Counted from the stretch's first letter, positions 28,887 through 38,410 are shown. The stretch: 64,000 nt of DNA from Kitasatospora papulosa (GCF_000717245.1 NZ_JNYQ01000001.1:372001-436000); one strand, 5' to 3'. Numbers and translations are program-made. The notes: generated from the letters alone by a model not told the origin.

Positions 28887-30248
28887 CTACTTCTTGACGC
28901 GAACTGTCTTGGTCGAGCGCGTTTCGAGTGTCATCTCGTCCGCATCCGCGACCCTCGCTTTCAGTCGCACAGTACCGGTCGCCGCGTCGACGACGTCGAC
29001 CACCTTCGAAAGCAGTTTCGCAGTATCCGCGTTTCCGGAGGCCGAGGCGAGCTGCACCGCACGGCCCAGTTTCGCCGTCGCGCCGTCGAAGTCACCCGAT
29101 TTACGCGCATCCAGTCCCTGCTGGATGACTTGCGCCAGTTCCGCCTGTCCTGTGTAGTGCGCCACCTGGGGGTTGATCGAGGTGGACGCGGCCATGTCGT
29201 CCGTCCACACCGCCCGGACGAGCCCCTGCGAGAGGGTCTGCGGGACACCGTCCGCGGAGGCGGGCGGCAGGATCAACGAGACCCGGGCCGCCAGCATCTC
29301 CTGGCCGATGCCGGCCTCGGGGACCCTGACGCACACGTGGTAGTCCCGGGACTCGTCACCCCAGGAACCGGTCGGATAGTCACCGGCGCGCGGCCCCGCC
29401 ACGGTGCGGCGGCCGGTCAGTTCGGCGACCGTGGGCGCCACCTGCTTGACGAACACGATCTCGACGCCGACGGGGGTCCAGAGCCGCAGCGAGACGTCCG
29501 CGACCTCCTTGCCCATCGCGTTCCCCATCATCTCGGTGAAGTCCGCGGCGAGCCCGGCGGGATCGGCCACGATGTCCGCCGTGCCGAGCAGGGCCGAGGC
29601 GATCGCTGTGACCTCTTTCACCTCCCAGTCCGTCCCGACGCCCCTCGCGTCACAGGTGAACCGGCCCGCGCAGGACTCCAGCGCTGCCCGCAGATCCTCC
29701 GGGGACTCGTGCTCGTTGCGCCCGTCCGTGAGGAGGATGCCGTGCCGGATGTCCACCTCGGCGGCGCCCAGGAGCCGGTCGGCCAGCCGCAGCCAGGTCC
29801 CGATCGCGGTGCCTCCGCCGGCGCTGAGCCGCCGAAGGGCCTCCTTCGCCTGGGCCTTGGTCTGCGGACCGGCCGTCGCCAGCCGCCCGTTGCCCGGATA
29901 CACGTCCTTGGCCACGTGCGTCCCCGCGACCACCGCGAACCGGGTGCCGTCACGCAGCGTGTCGATGGCTTCCGCCGTCGCGTCACGCGCGTGACGCATC
30001 TTGGTCGGCGGATAGTCCATCGAGCCCGAGCAGTCGACCATGAGCACCACGGCGGCAGCCGGAGCCTGCCCCGGGACGCGCGCGGACGGCCCCGCCCCGT
30101 CGGCCAGCGGCACGCCGCCGGTCGTACCGCCGCCCGTGGAGGTGACGGTGACGATCGCATTGACGTCACGGCCGCCCTCGGGCAGATATTCGTTCTGGTA
30201 CACCTCGACGGAGAACTGCGGCACGTGGGACTTGGAGAAGTTGGCCAT
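28887..30248 (-). CDS. VWA-domain protein of the kinase operon
   Basis: 453 aa, soluble, ATG at 30248 behind GGAG. The VWA domain begins near 66 with VVLMVDCSGSMDYP, a full MIDAS motif (D72, S74, S76). Downstream are further metal-site residues (GTAIGTWL, LLTDGRNEHE). A helical tail (VIQQGLDARKSGDFDGATAKLGRAVQLA) resembles a tetratricopeptide. VWA proteins encoded beside a Ser/Thr kinase and a PP2C phosphatase are called TerY in the TerY-P triads, and this gene sits in exactly such company. It probably binds a phosphorylated partner or metal-dependent complex in the cytoplasm. Confidence 0.85.
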   Translation of the reverse strand: MANFSKSHVPQFSVEVYQNEYLPEGGRDVNAIVTVTSTGGGTTGGVPLADGAGPSARVPGQAPAAAVVLMVDCSGSMDYPPTKMRHARDATAEAIDTLRDGTRFAVVAGTHVAKDVYPGNGRLATAGPQTKAQAKEALRRLSAGGGTAIGTWLRLADRLLGAAEVDIRHGILLTDGRNEHESPEDLRAALESCAGRFTCDARGVGTDWEVKEVTAIASALLGTADIVADPAGLAADFTEMMGNAMGKEVADVSLRLWTPVGVEIVFVKQVAPTVAELTGRRTVAGPRAGDYPTGSWGDESRDYHVCVRVPEAGIGQEMLAARVSLILPPASADGVPQTLSQGLVRAVWTDDMAASTSINPQVAHYTGQAELAQVIQQGLDARKSGDFDGATAKLGRAVQLASASGNADTAKLLSKVVDVVDAATGTVRLKARVADADEMTLETRSTKTVRVKK

Positions 30249-30455
30249 CTGATCGGCTCCTTGAGGCTCCATCTGTGTCGGACCAGGACAGTGGTGCGGA
30301 CGGACTGCGGGACGGGGGACGCGGACGCGCGGGATGCGAGAAGCCGGTCGCCGGACGGGACGTGCGCGGGCGGACGAGGGGCGTCGGGACGAAGCGTCGG
30401 ACAGGGCTCCGGGACGGGGCGGTCCGGGACCGCGGGCCGGCGGACCGGCCGCGGC

Positions 30456-31859
30456 TCAGGCGGATCCTGCCCCTGGCGCCGCCACGGTGAACGGCAGCAG
30501 CGCCACTGTTACGTTGTCGTGGCCCCCGCCGTCCAGCGCGTGACCGACCAGCACCTGAGCACCGTGCAGCGGCCGTTCGAACGCGTCGCCCGGGACGGCC
30601 GCGGCCATCTCCGCAGCGCCCTCCGCGTAGTTCCACAGGCCGTCGGTGCACACCACCACCAGACCGGACCGGTCCGGTTCGAACGACGCCGTGTGCGGCT
30701 CCAGTTCGTACGCGTCGGCGCCGAGCCACCCCGTGATGGCGTGGGCGCGCTCGTCGGCGTACGCCTCCGCCTCGTTCATCAGACCGGCCGCCACCATCTG
30801 CGCCGCCCAGGAGTCGTCCTCCGTGAGGCGGGCCGGCGGGTGGGTCCGGTCCTCGGGGACCCAGTAGACGCGGCTGTCGCCGACCCAGCCGATGACCAGC
30901 AGACCGCCCGCCACGACCGCGCCGACCACGGTGCAGGCCGGGGCGTTCTGATGGCGGTGCTGGTCGTGCTCCAGCGCCTGGCCCTCCTCCTGGGCGAGCG
31001 AGTTGACGGCCTCGGAGGCCGCCACGATCGCCTCGTGCATGGCCTGCTGCGGGTGGGTCCCGCGGGGCAGCGACTCCAGCAGCGACTCGTTGGCCGCGCT
31101 CGCCGCCGCGGCCGACGCCTCGTCCGGGCGGCTCGCCGACGAGACGCCGTCGCACACGATGGCGACGACGGCGGGGGAGCCGTCCGGCAGGGCGGTCGAC
31201 GACACCGCGAACGCGTCCTCGTTGCGGTGGTGGCGCAGACCGCGGTCGCTGACCGCCGCGACCGCATCGAGCTCCTGCTCCATGTGGTCGCGTTCACGGG
31301 GCTGGGCGTGCCCGCAGTTCTCGCAGTACCCGTCGGTGTCCACCTGACCCGAGCGGCAGGCCACGCAGACCTTCGCACCGGCCACGGAGCCGCCGGCCGT
31401 CGCGTGTTCCGCGGCACGGGGATCGGGCGCGGCCAGTTCGAAGTCGCCCGAGGAGCCGCCCGGCCCACCGGGAGCGGAGGCCGCCCGGGCGTCCGGATCC
31501 CCGGGGCCGCGAGCCGCCTGGGCATCGGGTCCGTCGAAGCGGACCGCCGCACCCTCCGCGAGGGGCAGCGGCCTCCCGCCCGAGTCCACGCCCGGCAGAT
31601 CGGCCGGACGGTGCGTCGGCGCCGGAAGGTCGGAGCTGTCCGCCTCGGAGGCACGCGGCCACTCCACCTGCCCGGCGGCGACCGGCGTGCCGACACCCTG
31701 CGCCGGCACGGTGATGGCGACCGTCGGACGGTCAACGGGAGGCGCGGGCACGGCCGAGAGGTCGTACCCGCACGCACCGCAGAAGCGGTCGCCCGGCTCC
31801 AGCGGTTCCTCGCAGCTGGGGCACCCCGGCAAGGAGGCCTGCTGGTGGCTCTGTGACAT
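30456..31859 (-). CDS. Zinc-ribbon PP2C-type Ser/Thr phosphatase
   Basis: 467 aa. The ATG at 31859 is taken; a GTG two codons earlier overlaps the kinase stop and is possible. Two zinc ribbons flank a disordered linker (CPSCEEPLEPGDRFCGACG, and CVACRSGQVDTDGYCENCG near 165). The PP2C domain has DRGLRHHRNEDAF, VCDGVSS, GDSRVYWV, CTDGLWNY and GGGHDNVTV, so all metal-binding aspartates are present. It should reverse the action of the kinase gene directly upstream, with which it is translationally coupled. There are no membrane helices. Confidence 0.9.
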   Translation of the reverse strand: MSQSHQQASLPGCPSCEEPLEPGDRFCGACGYDLSAVPAPPVDRPTVAITVPAQGVGTPVAAGQVEWPRASEADSSDLPAPTHRPADLPGVDSGGRPLPLAEGAAVRFDGPDAQAARGPGDPDARAASAPGGPGGSSGDFELAAPDPRAAEHATAGGSVAGAKVCVACRSGQVDTDGYCENCGHAQPRERDHMEQELDAVAAVSDRGLRHHRNEDAFAVSSTALPDGSPAVVAIVCDGVSSASRPDEASAAAASAANESLLESLPRGTHPQQAMHEAIVAASEAVNSLAQEEGQALEHDQHRHQNAPACTVVGAVVAGGLLVIGWVGDSRVYWVPEDRTHPPARLTEDDSWAAQMVAAGLMNEAEAYADERAHAITGWLGADAYELEPHTASFEPDRSGLVVVCTDGLWNYAEGAAEMAAAVPGDAFERPLHGAQVLVGHALDGGGHDNVTVALLPFTVAAPGAGSA

Positions 31860-31861
31860 CT

Positions 31862-34594
31862 TCACACCCAGGTCCGGGGGCGGAGGCGGTTGGCCCGCTC
31901 CACCAGTTCGATCCTCTCGTCGCCCCGCTGCGCGAGCCGGGCGAGCATCCGGTACGAGCGTTCGAGACCTGACCTGAGGCCCCGCTCGTCCAGCTCGCTG
32001 CCCAGTACCGTCCCCGGCCCCGCCGCTGCGGGGGAGGACGGAGCCGCCGGCTGAGCCGTGGGACTACCGGAGAGTACCCAGTCAAGTGCCGTACCCAGTA
32101 CCTCGGTCGACAACCGTTCGCGTCTCACCGCGTCCAGGCCGTAGCCCTTCAGCGCGGTCACCTGGTCCGCGGCGGCCGACAGGTCGTCGATCAGCGGCTC
32201 CTGCGGCGCACGTCCGCGGAGTCTCGCACGCACCGCGGCCACCCGGGCCGCCGTGTAGTGGATCGACGACTCCGGCACCGACTCGAGGGTGCGCACCGCC
32301 GCCGCCCGGTCCCCGGCGGCGATCTGCACCCGGGCCAGGCCGAACGCCGAACTGACGAAGCTCGGATCCGTCGCCCACACCAGGTGGTAGTACTCCGCCG
32401 CGTTGTCCAGCTGTCCCAGCACCTCCGCGCACACCCCCAGCGCGAGCTTCGGCGCGGGCTCGCCCGGGAAGGCGTCGTAGACCGCGTCGAAGGACAGCGC
32501 GGCGTTCTCGTTGTCACCGGTCACCAGCGAGGTGACACCCCGGTACCAGACGACCCGCCAGTCGTCCGGATGCTGCGCCTCCACCGCCGTCAACGCCCGC
32601 ACGGCGGAGTCGGGTTCGCGCAGCTCCAGGCGGGCCCGCAGTTCCCGCAGCCGGGTCTCGAGCGAGGCGGCGGGCACCGAGTGCAGTGCGGAGATCAGCT
32701 CCGCGGGTGCCGAGGCCATCACTCCGGCGAGGAACCCCGCGTTGGGGTCGTTCGGGTCGACCCGGGGGACCGGCAGGGCCAGCGACGTCCCCCGCGCGTC
32801 GAACGCGGCGAGCCGGGGACCCGCGCCGGCGAGGACGGACGGCGGGGCGACGGCGGCCGGGACCGCGGGGCGGGGCGCGGGGACGGACGCCCGGTGCGGG
32901 ACCTGGGCCACCGCGCCGCCCGCGTACCCGCCACCGGCGCTGCCCCGGACATGGGTGTCGGGCGCGTGCAGCGGAGCGGCACCCACCGCCTGCGGGACGG
33001 CGACGGGAGGAGCGGGCGTCCCGGTCGGCGCCGGGGCGGGGAGGGCGGCCGCCGGTACGGCCGCCGCGCCGCGCCGCCCGAAGCGCCCCCTGCGGCCCGG
33101 CGGATCCTCCCGGACGCCGAGCCGCGACACCTCCTCGGTCAGCTCCGCGAACAACTCCGTGTCCGTCACGCGCATCTCCACCCCGAACAGGGTCGAGAGC
33201 GCCGGGCGCGGACGCCCCGTCTGCAGGGCGATCACCTCCCGCAGCACACCCGTCAGCTGCTCCGCCATCTCCGCGGCCGAGGAGAACCGGCGGGCCGGGT
33301 CCGGATCGGTGGCGCGCACGAGGAGCCGGTAGAACGACTCGTACCTCCGGAACACCTCGATGTTGTCCGGATCGGGCAGGGAGTCCGCGAAGACGTTCGT
33401 GTACCCCTGGAAGTCGAAGGTCAGCACCGCGAGCGTCCGCGCGACCGTGTAGAGGTCCGAGGCCACCGACGGGCCGGCCTCGGCCACCTCGGGTGCCTGG
33501 TAGCCGACGGTGCCGTAGATGGCCGACTCGTCGTCGTCCATCCGGCGCACCGCGCCCATGTCGATGAGCTTGAGCTGGTCCTCGGTCTGGATCGCGTTGT
33601 CGACCTTGAAGTCGCAGTACAGCAGGTTGCGGCTGTGCAGGTGGCCGAGCGCCTCCAGCGCCTCGATCCCGTACGCGCAGGCCTGCTCCACGGGCAGCGG
33701 GTCCCGCCTCCCGGCCGGTGTGCGGAGCTCGTTGGCGATCTCCTTGAGCGACTTCCCGCCGACGTACTCCATCACTATGTAGCCGTCCAGCGACCCCGTG
33801 CGCGCGTCGAGGTGCTCCACGAAGTTGTAGATGCGGACGATGTTGGAGTGCTCGATCTCCGCGAGGAAGCGCCGCTCGGAGATGGCCGCGGCCATGGCGT
33901 CCTGGTCCCCGGTGTCCAGCAGGCCCTTGAGGACGACCCAGCGGTCGGAGACCGCCCTGTCCACGGCCAGATAGACCCAGCCGAGCCCGCCGTGTGCCAG
34001 GCAGCCCGCCACCTCGTACTGCCCGTGCACGACGTCACCGCCGCGCAGCTTGGGCACGAAGGAATAGGGGTGACCGCACTTGGTGCAGAACCCCTCGGTA
34101 CGGCCCGGCCGTTCGCCGCGGGCACGGCCCACCGGCGCCCCGCAGTCGGAGCGCGAGCAGAACCGCTTCCGCTCGGGGACCTCCGGATTCTCCATCACCG
34201 CGGTGCGCGGGTCGGGCCGCGGCACGTCGGGGACGAGCACCAGGCCCGCGCCCAGCCGGCCGCGCCCGGATGCGGAGCCCGTCGAGGTGCCCGAGGAGCG
34301 CACCGAGACCGAGCGGGACGTGGGGCTCCCCGACAACGAGCGCGAGAGCCTCCCCGACACCGAGCGCCGGGAGGTCGACGAGCGGGACGAGGAACGCGCG
34401 GACGCCCGCGACCCCGTCCGCTGCGAGGCGCTGTCGCCGCCCCGGCCGCCGGCCGCGATGCCGGTGGGCGGCGAACTCACCAGGCCCGTCGGCGACACGA
34501 CCGGGGCGAGGCCGCAGGTGTCGCAGTACAGCTCCCCGCCGCCCATGTCCTCGTAGGCGCCCTCACAGGTGGGGCGCTGGCACTCCGTACTCAT
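31862..34594 (-). CDS. pknG: PknG-like serine/threonine kinase
   Basis: 910 aa, ATG overlapping the preceding stop (ATGA). Order: a zinc ribbon (5-30), a Ser/Arg-rich stretch (about 55-112), a rubredoxin-like ribbon (C146, C151, C170, C173), the kinase (191-470), and a TPR-like C-terminal half. The kinase has HGGLGWVYLAVD, Lys223, D328 in LLYCDFKVDN, and DMG in place of DFG. The C-terminal half matches mycobacterial PknG closely (GVLREV, RPRPALSTLF, FGLARVQIAAGDRAAAVRTLESVP). PknG senses amino acids through GlnX/GlnH and controls glutamate flux by phosphorylating an FHA protein. The Ser/Arg stretch is an addition. Confidence 0.92.
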   Translation of the reverse strand: MSTECQRPTCEGAYEDMGGGELYCDTCGLAPVVSPTGLVSSPPTGIAAGGRGGDSASQRTGSRASARSSSRSSTSRRSVSGRLSRSLSGSPTSRSVSVRSSGTSTGSASGRGRLGAGLVLVPDVPRPDPRTAVMENPEVPERKRFCSRSDCGAPVGRARGERPGRTEGFCTKCGHPYSFVPKLRGGDVVHGQYEVAGCLAHGGLGWVYLAVDRAVSDRWVVLKGLLDTGDQDAMAAAISERRFLAEIEHSNIVRIYNFVEHLDARTGSLDGYIVMEYVGGKSLKEIANELRTPAGRRDPLPVEQACAYGIEALEALGHLHSRNLLYCDFKVDNAIQTEDQLKLIDMGAVRRMDDDESAIYGTVGYQAPEVAEAGPSVASDLYTVARTLAVLTFDFQGYTNVFADSLPDPDNIEVFRRYESFYRLLVRATDPDPARRFSSAAEMAEQLTGVLREVIALQTGRPRPALSTLFGVEMRVTDTELFAELTEEVSRLGVREDPPGRRGRFGRRGAAAVPAAALPAPAPTGTPAPPVAVPQAVGAAPLHAPDTHVRGSAGGGYAGGAVAQVPHRASVPAPRPAVPAAVAPPSVLAGAGPRLAAFDARGTSLALPVPRVDPNDPNAGFLAGVMASAPAELISALHSVPAASLETRLRELRARLELREPDSAVRALTAVEAQHPDDWRVVWYRGVTSLVTGDNENAALSFDAVYDAFPGEPAPKLALGVCAEVLGQLDNAAEYYHLVWATDPSFVSSAFGLARVQIAAGDRAAAVRTLESVPESSIHYTAARVAAVRARLRGRAPQEPLIDDLSAAADQVTALKGYGLDAVRRERLSTEVLGTALDWVLSGSPTAQPAAPSSPAAAGPGTVLGSELDERGLRSGLERSYRMLARLAQRGDERIELVERANRLRPRTWV

Positions 34595-35928
34595 GATGTC
34601 TCCCCCTGTCCGTCGTGCCCGCCCGGACCGCGCGGTGTCAGCTGATCCGTGGCGGCGCGCTGGTAGCGCAGCACCGCCTGCTCGGCGACCCGCAGATCGC
34701 ACGGCGCGCTCCACAGCATCCGCCGGGCCGCGTCGTAACGCTCGACGAGGAGCGGGTCCTCCGCCAGACCGTGCCGGACCACCTTCGCCCGGTACGCGTC
34801 CAGCCTGCCGCGCAGCTCCGCCCGGACCGCGAGCGGCTCGGTGACGGACGTCAGCGACTCGCGGGCGCGCAGCAGTTCGTCCTCCGCCTCCCGCTCCAGC
34901 GATTCCAGCAGCGGCGACAGCCGGTTCCACTGCGCGTGCCTGCGGTACGCCGACGCCGTCGCGAGCCGCTCCTGCAGCACGGTGGGGGGCCCGCTGACCG
35001 CGGGCACCTCGGAGGCGGCGATCTTCGCCAGCACCTCGCCGCGCGCCAGCCGGGCTTCCGCCAGCGTGCGGTTCGCGCGCGACAGCAGGTCACGCACCTG
35101 GACCAGACGCTGTTCGGCGTCCTGCCGGACCGCCAGCACCGCCTCGATCTCCCGGCGCACGTCCTCCAGGGCGCGCGCCGCGCGGTCGTAGCGCGTGGTG
35201 TCGGGCCGGCCTCCGCCGGGCGCGGCACTGCCGGGGCCCGGCACCCAGAACGCCAGCGGGTCGGAGATCACCTGCTCCCGCAGCGCGGTCAGCTCCTCGG
35301 CGATCGACTCCAGGTCGTCGCCGGCCGGATGCTCCCCGGGCCGCACCCCGACGGAGTGCGCCAGCGAGCCGGTGCGGCGCAGCTCGGCGGCGAGCAGATC
35401 GATCCGGGCGGGCAGCGCCGACCACACGGAGTCCGACGCGAGGACCATGTCCAGCGCCTGGGCGTACAGCTCGTTCATCCGGGCGACCAGTTCCTCCAGC
35501 GTGAACCGCTCGGAGAGCCGGGCCGGACCGGTGAGCGAGGCGCTCGGACCGGCCACCGCCTGGTGCGCCACGGTCACACCGTCGCCCCGCAGCAGGTCGG
35601 TCAGGGCCACCAGGTCGCTCCTGCCGGGGTAGCGCCGCCTGGCCCGGATCTCACGGGCCGAGGCCAGCGTCCCGGCGTAGGTGTCGAAGTACTGCCAGAG
35701 CAGCGTGATCGACCGCTTGGTGGGCCCCCAGCGCTCCTTGGTCACACCGGACAGGGTGGCGCCCTCCAGGAGCCGGCGGCCGGCGTGTTCCTCCAGGGCG
35801 AGGAGCGAGGTCTCGATGGCCTCGTGCTCCGCACCGAGCCGGGCCAGCGTACGGTCCGCCTCGTCCCGGCCCATGACCGGGCCGGGTGGCCTCCCCGCGA
35901 AGCTGGGGAAGGAACCCGCGACGCCCAT
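34591..35928 (-). CDS. Coiled-coil protein of unknown function in the pknG operon
   Basis: 445 aa, GTG or ATG start at 35928 (MGVAGSFPSF), soluble. I recognise no catalytic domain. Most of it is predicted helix with heptad-like stretches: DEADRTLARLGAEHEAIETSLLALEEHAGRRLL, ALEDVRREIEAVLAVRQDAEQRLVQVRDLLSRANRTLAEARL and LSPLLESLEREAEDELLRARESL. It lies between the sensor genes and the kinase and overlaps both operon partners closely, so an adaptor that links GlnX to PknG is a reasonable guess. It does not resemble anything in the short mycobacterial operon as I recall it. Confidence 0.75.
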   Translation of the reverse strand: MGVAGSFPSFAGRPPGPVMGRDEADRTLARLGAEHEAIETSLLALEEHAGRRLLEGATLSGVTKERWGPTKRSITLLWQYFDTYAGTLASAREIRARRRYPGRSDLVALTDLLRGDGVTVAHQAVAGPSASLTGPARLSERFTLEELVARMNELYAQALDMVLASDSVWSALPARIDLLAAELRRTGSLAHSVGVRPGEHPAGDDLESIAEELTALREQVISDPLAFWVPGPGSAAPGGGRPDTTRYDRAARALEDVRREIEAVLAVRQDAEQRLVQVRDLLSRANRTLAEARLARGEVLAKIAASEVPAVSGPPTVLQERLATASAYRRHAQWNRLSPLLESLEREAEDELLRARESLTSVTEPLAVRAELRGRLDAYRAKVVRHGLAEDPLLVERYDAARRMLWSAPCDLRVAEQAVLRYQRAATDQLTPRGPGGHDGQGETS

Positions 35929-35975
35929 CGATCACCTCTCCGCTCGTTCCGCCGGACCCGGGGGCCCGCGCGGGG

Positions 35976-37010
35976 TCAGTTGCTCCGGTACCTGGGCGCC
36001 GGAGGGCCCGGGATCCCGGGCAGTCCCGTCGCCAGCCACGTCCGGTACGACGTCATCCAGGGGCTGTCGGCACCGCCCCGGCGGTAATCCTCCAGCACGT
36101 GGTTGACCCTGGCCACCAGGTCGTCCGCGCCGAGCTTCGCGGCGACGCCGTAGTACTCCGTCGTGAACGGCTTGTCGCCCTTGAGTTCCACGGCAGGGTC
36201 CTGGGCCGCCTGGCCGGCCGCCAGCGCGTTGTCCGTGACGATCGCGTCGACCTCGCCGAGCTGCAGGCGCACCAGGCAGTCCAGTTGGTTGGGGACGGTC
36301 AGCAGGTCCTCGTCCTGCCCGGTGCCGTCGTGCTCGTCCTCGTAGACGGCGCCGAAGGACTTCTCCTTCAGCGCGTCGTACGCCGTCGAACCCTCCGCCG
36401 TGCAGACCCGCTTGCCCTTCAGCGATTCGTTGTAGCCGTCGATCGTGGACGCCTTGGGCGCCAGGACCTGCTGGCCGGCCTGGAAGTAGGCCGTGGAGAA
36501 GGCCACCTGGCCGATGCGCCTGCAGTTGATCGTCATCGTGCGGACGACGACGTCGACCTTGTCGTTCTCCAGCGCCGCGATGCGCTGGTTGGTGGGGATG
36601 GCGCGGAAGATCACCGCGTCGCGGTCGCCGAGGATGTCCTCCGCGATCGCGTGCACGAGATCTATGTCGAAGCCTTCGAGCGTGCGGCTCTCCGGATTGC
36701 GGTAGCCCCACTGGAAGCTGTTCTGGTCGACGCCCGCTATCAGCTTGCCGCGCTTCCTGATCTTCTGGATGTTCGGGCCGTCCGCGTCCCGCGCGGGCAG
36801 GCTCGCCTCCGGGTCCTCGCACTCCTCCGCCACGGTGGGCACCGTCGAGGCGGAGGAGTGGCCGGCGCTCTGCCCGCCGAACGTCCCGTCGCCGTGCGCC
36901 AGCGGCAGCAGGGTGAGCGAGGCGGTGACGGCGCAGGCGACCGCCATGCCCGTCACTCCGCCCCAGCCGCGCAGCCCGCCGCGTGTGCCCCGGCCCTTCG
37001 CCCTGGTCAT
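35976..37010 (-). CDS. glnH: GlnH-like amino-acid-binding protein
   Basis: 344 aa. ATG 37010 is preferred, behind GGGGACGAG; a GTG at 37025 overlaps the upstream stop. The N-terminus has a single hydrophobic segment (VTGMAVACAVTASLTLLPLAHG) without a clean lipobox. The domain is a family 3 solute-binding protein: IRKRGKLIAGVDQNSFQWGYRNPESRTLEGFDIDLVHAIAEDI, TNQRIAALENDKVDVVVRTMTIN, KGKRVCTAEGSTAYD. In mycobacteria GlnH binds Asp or Glu in the envelope and passes the signal to GlnX and PknG. No permease or ATPase is present here, which supports sensing rather than transport. Confidence 0.9.
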   Translation of the reverse strand: MTRAKGRGTRGGLRGWGGVTGMAVACAVTASLTLLPLAHGDGTFGGQSAGHSSASTVPTVAEECEDPEASLPARDADGPNIQKIRKRGKLIAGVDQNSFQWGYRNPESRTLEGFDIDLVHAIAEDILGDRDAVIFRAIPTNQRIAALENDKVDVVVRTMTINCRRIGQVAFSTAYFQAGQQVLAPKASTIDGYNESLKGKRVCTAEGSTAYDALKEKSFGAVYEDEHDGTGQDEDLLTVPNQLDCLVRLQLGEVDAIVTDNALAAGQAAQDPAVELKGDKPFTTEYYGVAAKLGADDLVARVNHVLEDYRRGGADSPWMTSYRTWLATGLPGIPGPPAPRYRSN

Positions 37011-37021
37011 CGCTCGTCCCC

Positions 37022-38410
37022 TCACCGGTACTCCGAGAGCCTGCGGTTGACGCCGACGATCACGGCCACGGCGCCCAGTACGGCGAGGGCGGCCGCTCCG
37101 AAGGGCAGCCCGCCCAGCGCCCCGCGCCCGTCCTGTGCCGCCGTGTCGAACTCGTCCTGTTCGTGGGCGAGGGCCCGCTCCAGCGCGTCGTCGACCCGCT
37201 CGAAGGACTCACCCGTGGAACCCTCGGGGCCGATGACCTGCTGCAGCGCACTGTCGTAGTCGCCCCGGTCGTCCGTCGTCCGGGCCTTCCTGTGGCGGTC
37301 CTGCCACGTCGACACACCGTCGATCGCGTCCTTCACCGGCTTGCTCCCACGGGCGTCGTCGGCGAGCTCCCGCGCCTCTTCGAGCTGTGCGCCGAGCTCC
37401 TTCATGCCCGTGCCGTAGTCGGTCTCGTACTGGTCCCTGGTGCCGTCCGGGGTGAGCACGGCGCCCCGGGCGACCAGCGTGAGGTTCTCGTTGGCCCGTG
37501 CCTTCAGGGAGTTGATCCGGGCCTTGTTGAGGACGTCCAGCGACTCCTGTCCGTGCGCCATCGCGCCCCGCAGCTCGGCCCTGGCCACCGTGTGTCCCAC
37601 GGCCAGCCAGAGCAGGACCACCGTGGCCGCGGCCGTCGCGGCGAGCAGCCCGTGGTTGAAGACGCGGTTCGTCCTGCGGTAGTTGCGCCGCTGCATCCAC
37701 ACCAGCGCGCCCAGCGCGACGATCCCGGCCCCCAGGGAGAGGAAGGGGAACCGCCGCGCGTCGGCCGAGTCGGTGGCCAGCCGGCCGGTCTCCGCCGTGT
37801 ACAACCGCTCGGCCGCGGGCAGGAGTTCACCGGTCATCTTCTGGTTGGCGTACCGGAGGTAGGCGCCTCCGAGCGGCAGGCCCTGCCGGTTGTTGGCCCG
37901 CGCACGCTCGACCAGGCCGGTGTACACGGGCAGCAGCCGGCTCAGCGTCGTGATCTCCTTGTGCGAAGCCGTGGCGGGGTCGGTGCTCGCCGCCGCGTCG
38001 ACCAGCAGCCGGGAGGCCTCCTCGATGTCCGCGTCGTACCGTGCGAGCACCTCGGAGGGCTCCTGCGCACCCGCGAGGAAGCCGCTCGCCGCCATCGTGT
38101 CCGCGTCGGCCAGCGACCGGTAGATGCTCGCGGCGTCCGCGCTCAGCGGCTGGCTCCGGGTCACCACGTCGTCGGCGGACGAGGCCCTCGCCGCGATCTC
38201 CAGATAGGTGACGGCCCCGAACACCACGACCAGCAGGGCCAGTACGGCACCGTAGATCTGCAGCCTGCCCGGTTCGGTCGTCGCCGCGGCGCGCAGCCGC
38301 GCGGCGGCCTCGGCGCCGACGCCACGGCGCTGCGCCGGTACGGTCACGGGCGCGGACGGCCGGCCCGGGCCGGGCTCCCGCGGCGCGGTCCCGCTCGGCG
38401 GGTATGTCAC
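37022..38410 (-). CDS. glnX: GlnX-like membrane sensor
   Basis: 462 aa, GTG 38410 behind a strong GGGGGAGG. After a 55-residue cytoplasmic part there are four membrane helices (YGAVLALLVVVFGAVTYL, FPFLSLGAGIVALGALVW, LAATAAATVVLLWLAVGH, FGAAALAVLGAVAVIVGV). Two helical extracytoplasmic domains lie between helices 1-2 and 3-4. This matches GlnX, the membrane protein that receives the GlnH signal and activates PknG. It heads the operon glnX-glnH-coiled coil-pknG-PP2C-VWA-FHA. A DasR-like site lies about 60 nt upstream. Confidence 0.88.
   Translation of the reverse strand: MTYPPSGTAPREPGPGRPSAPVTVPAQRRGVGAEAAARLRAAATTEPGRLQIYGAVLALLVVVFGAVTYLEIAARASSADDVVTRSQPLSADAASIYRSLADADTMAASGFLAGAQEPSEVLARYDADIEEASRLLVDAAASTDPATASHKEITTLSRLLPVYTGLVERARANNRQGLPLGGAYLRYANQKMTGELLPAAERLYTAETGRLATDSADARRFPFLSLGAGIVALGALVWMQRRNYRRTNRVFNHGLLAATAAATVVLLWLAVGHTVARAELRGAMAHGQESLDVLNKARINSLKARANENLTLVARGAVLTPDGTRDQYETDYGTGMKELGAQLEEARELADDARGSKPVKDAIDGVSTWQDRHRKARTTDDRGDYDSALQQVIGPEGSTGESFERVDDALERALAHEQDEFDTAAQDGRGALGGLPFGAAALAVLGAVAVIVGVNRRLSEYR

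Noticed and set aside
27441..31856. A 1471-codon plus-strand open frame
   Set aside because: It runs antisense through the FHA, VWA and PP2C genes, which show clear domains. Long antisense frames arise from GC-rich codon use.
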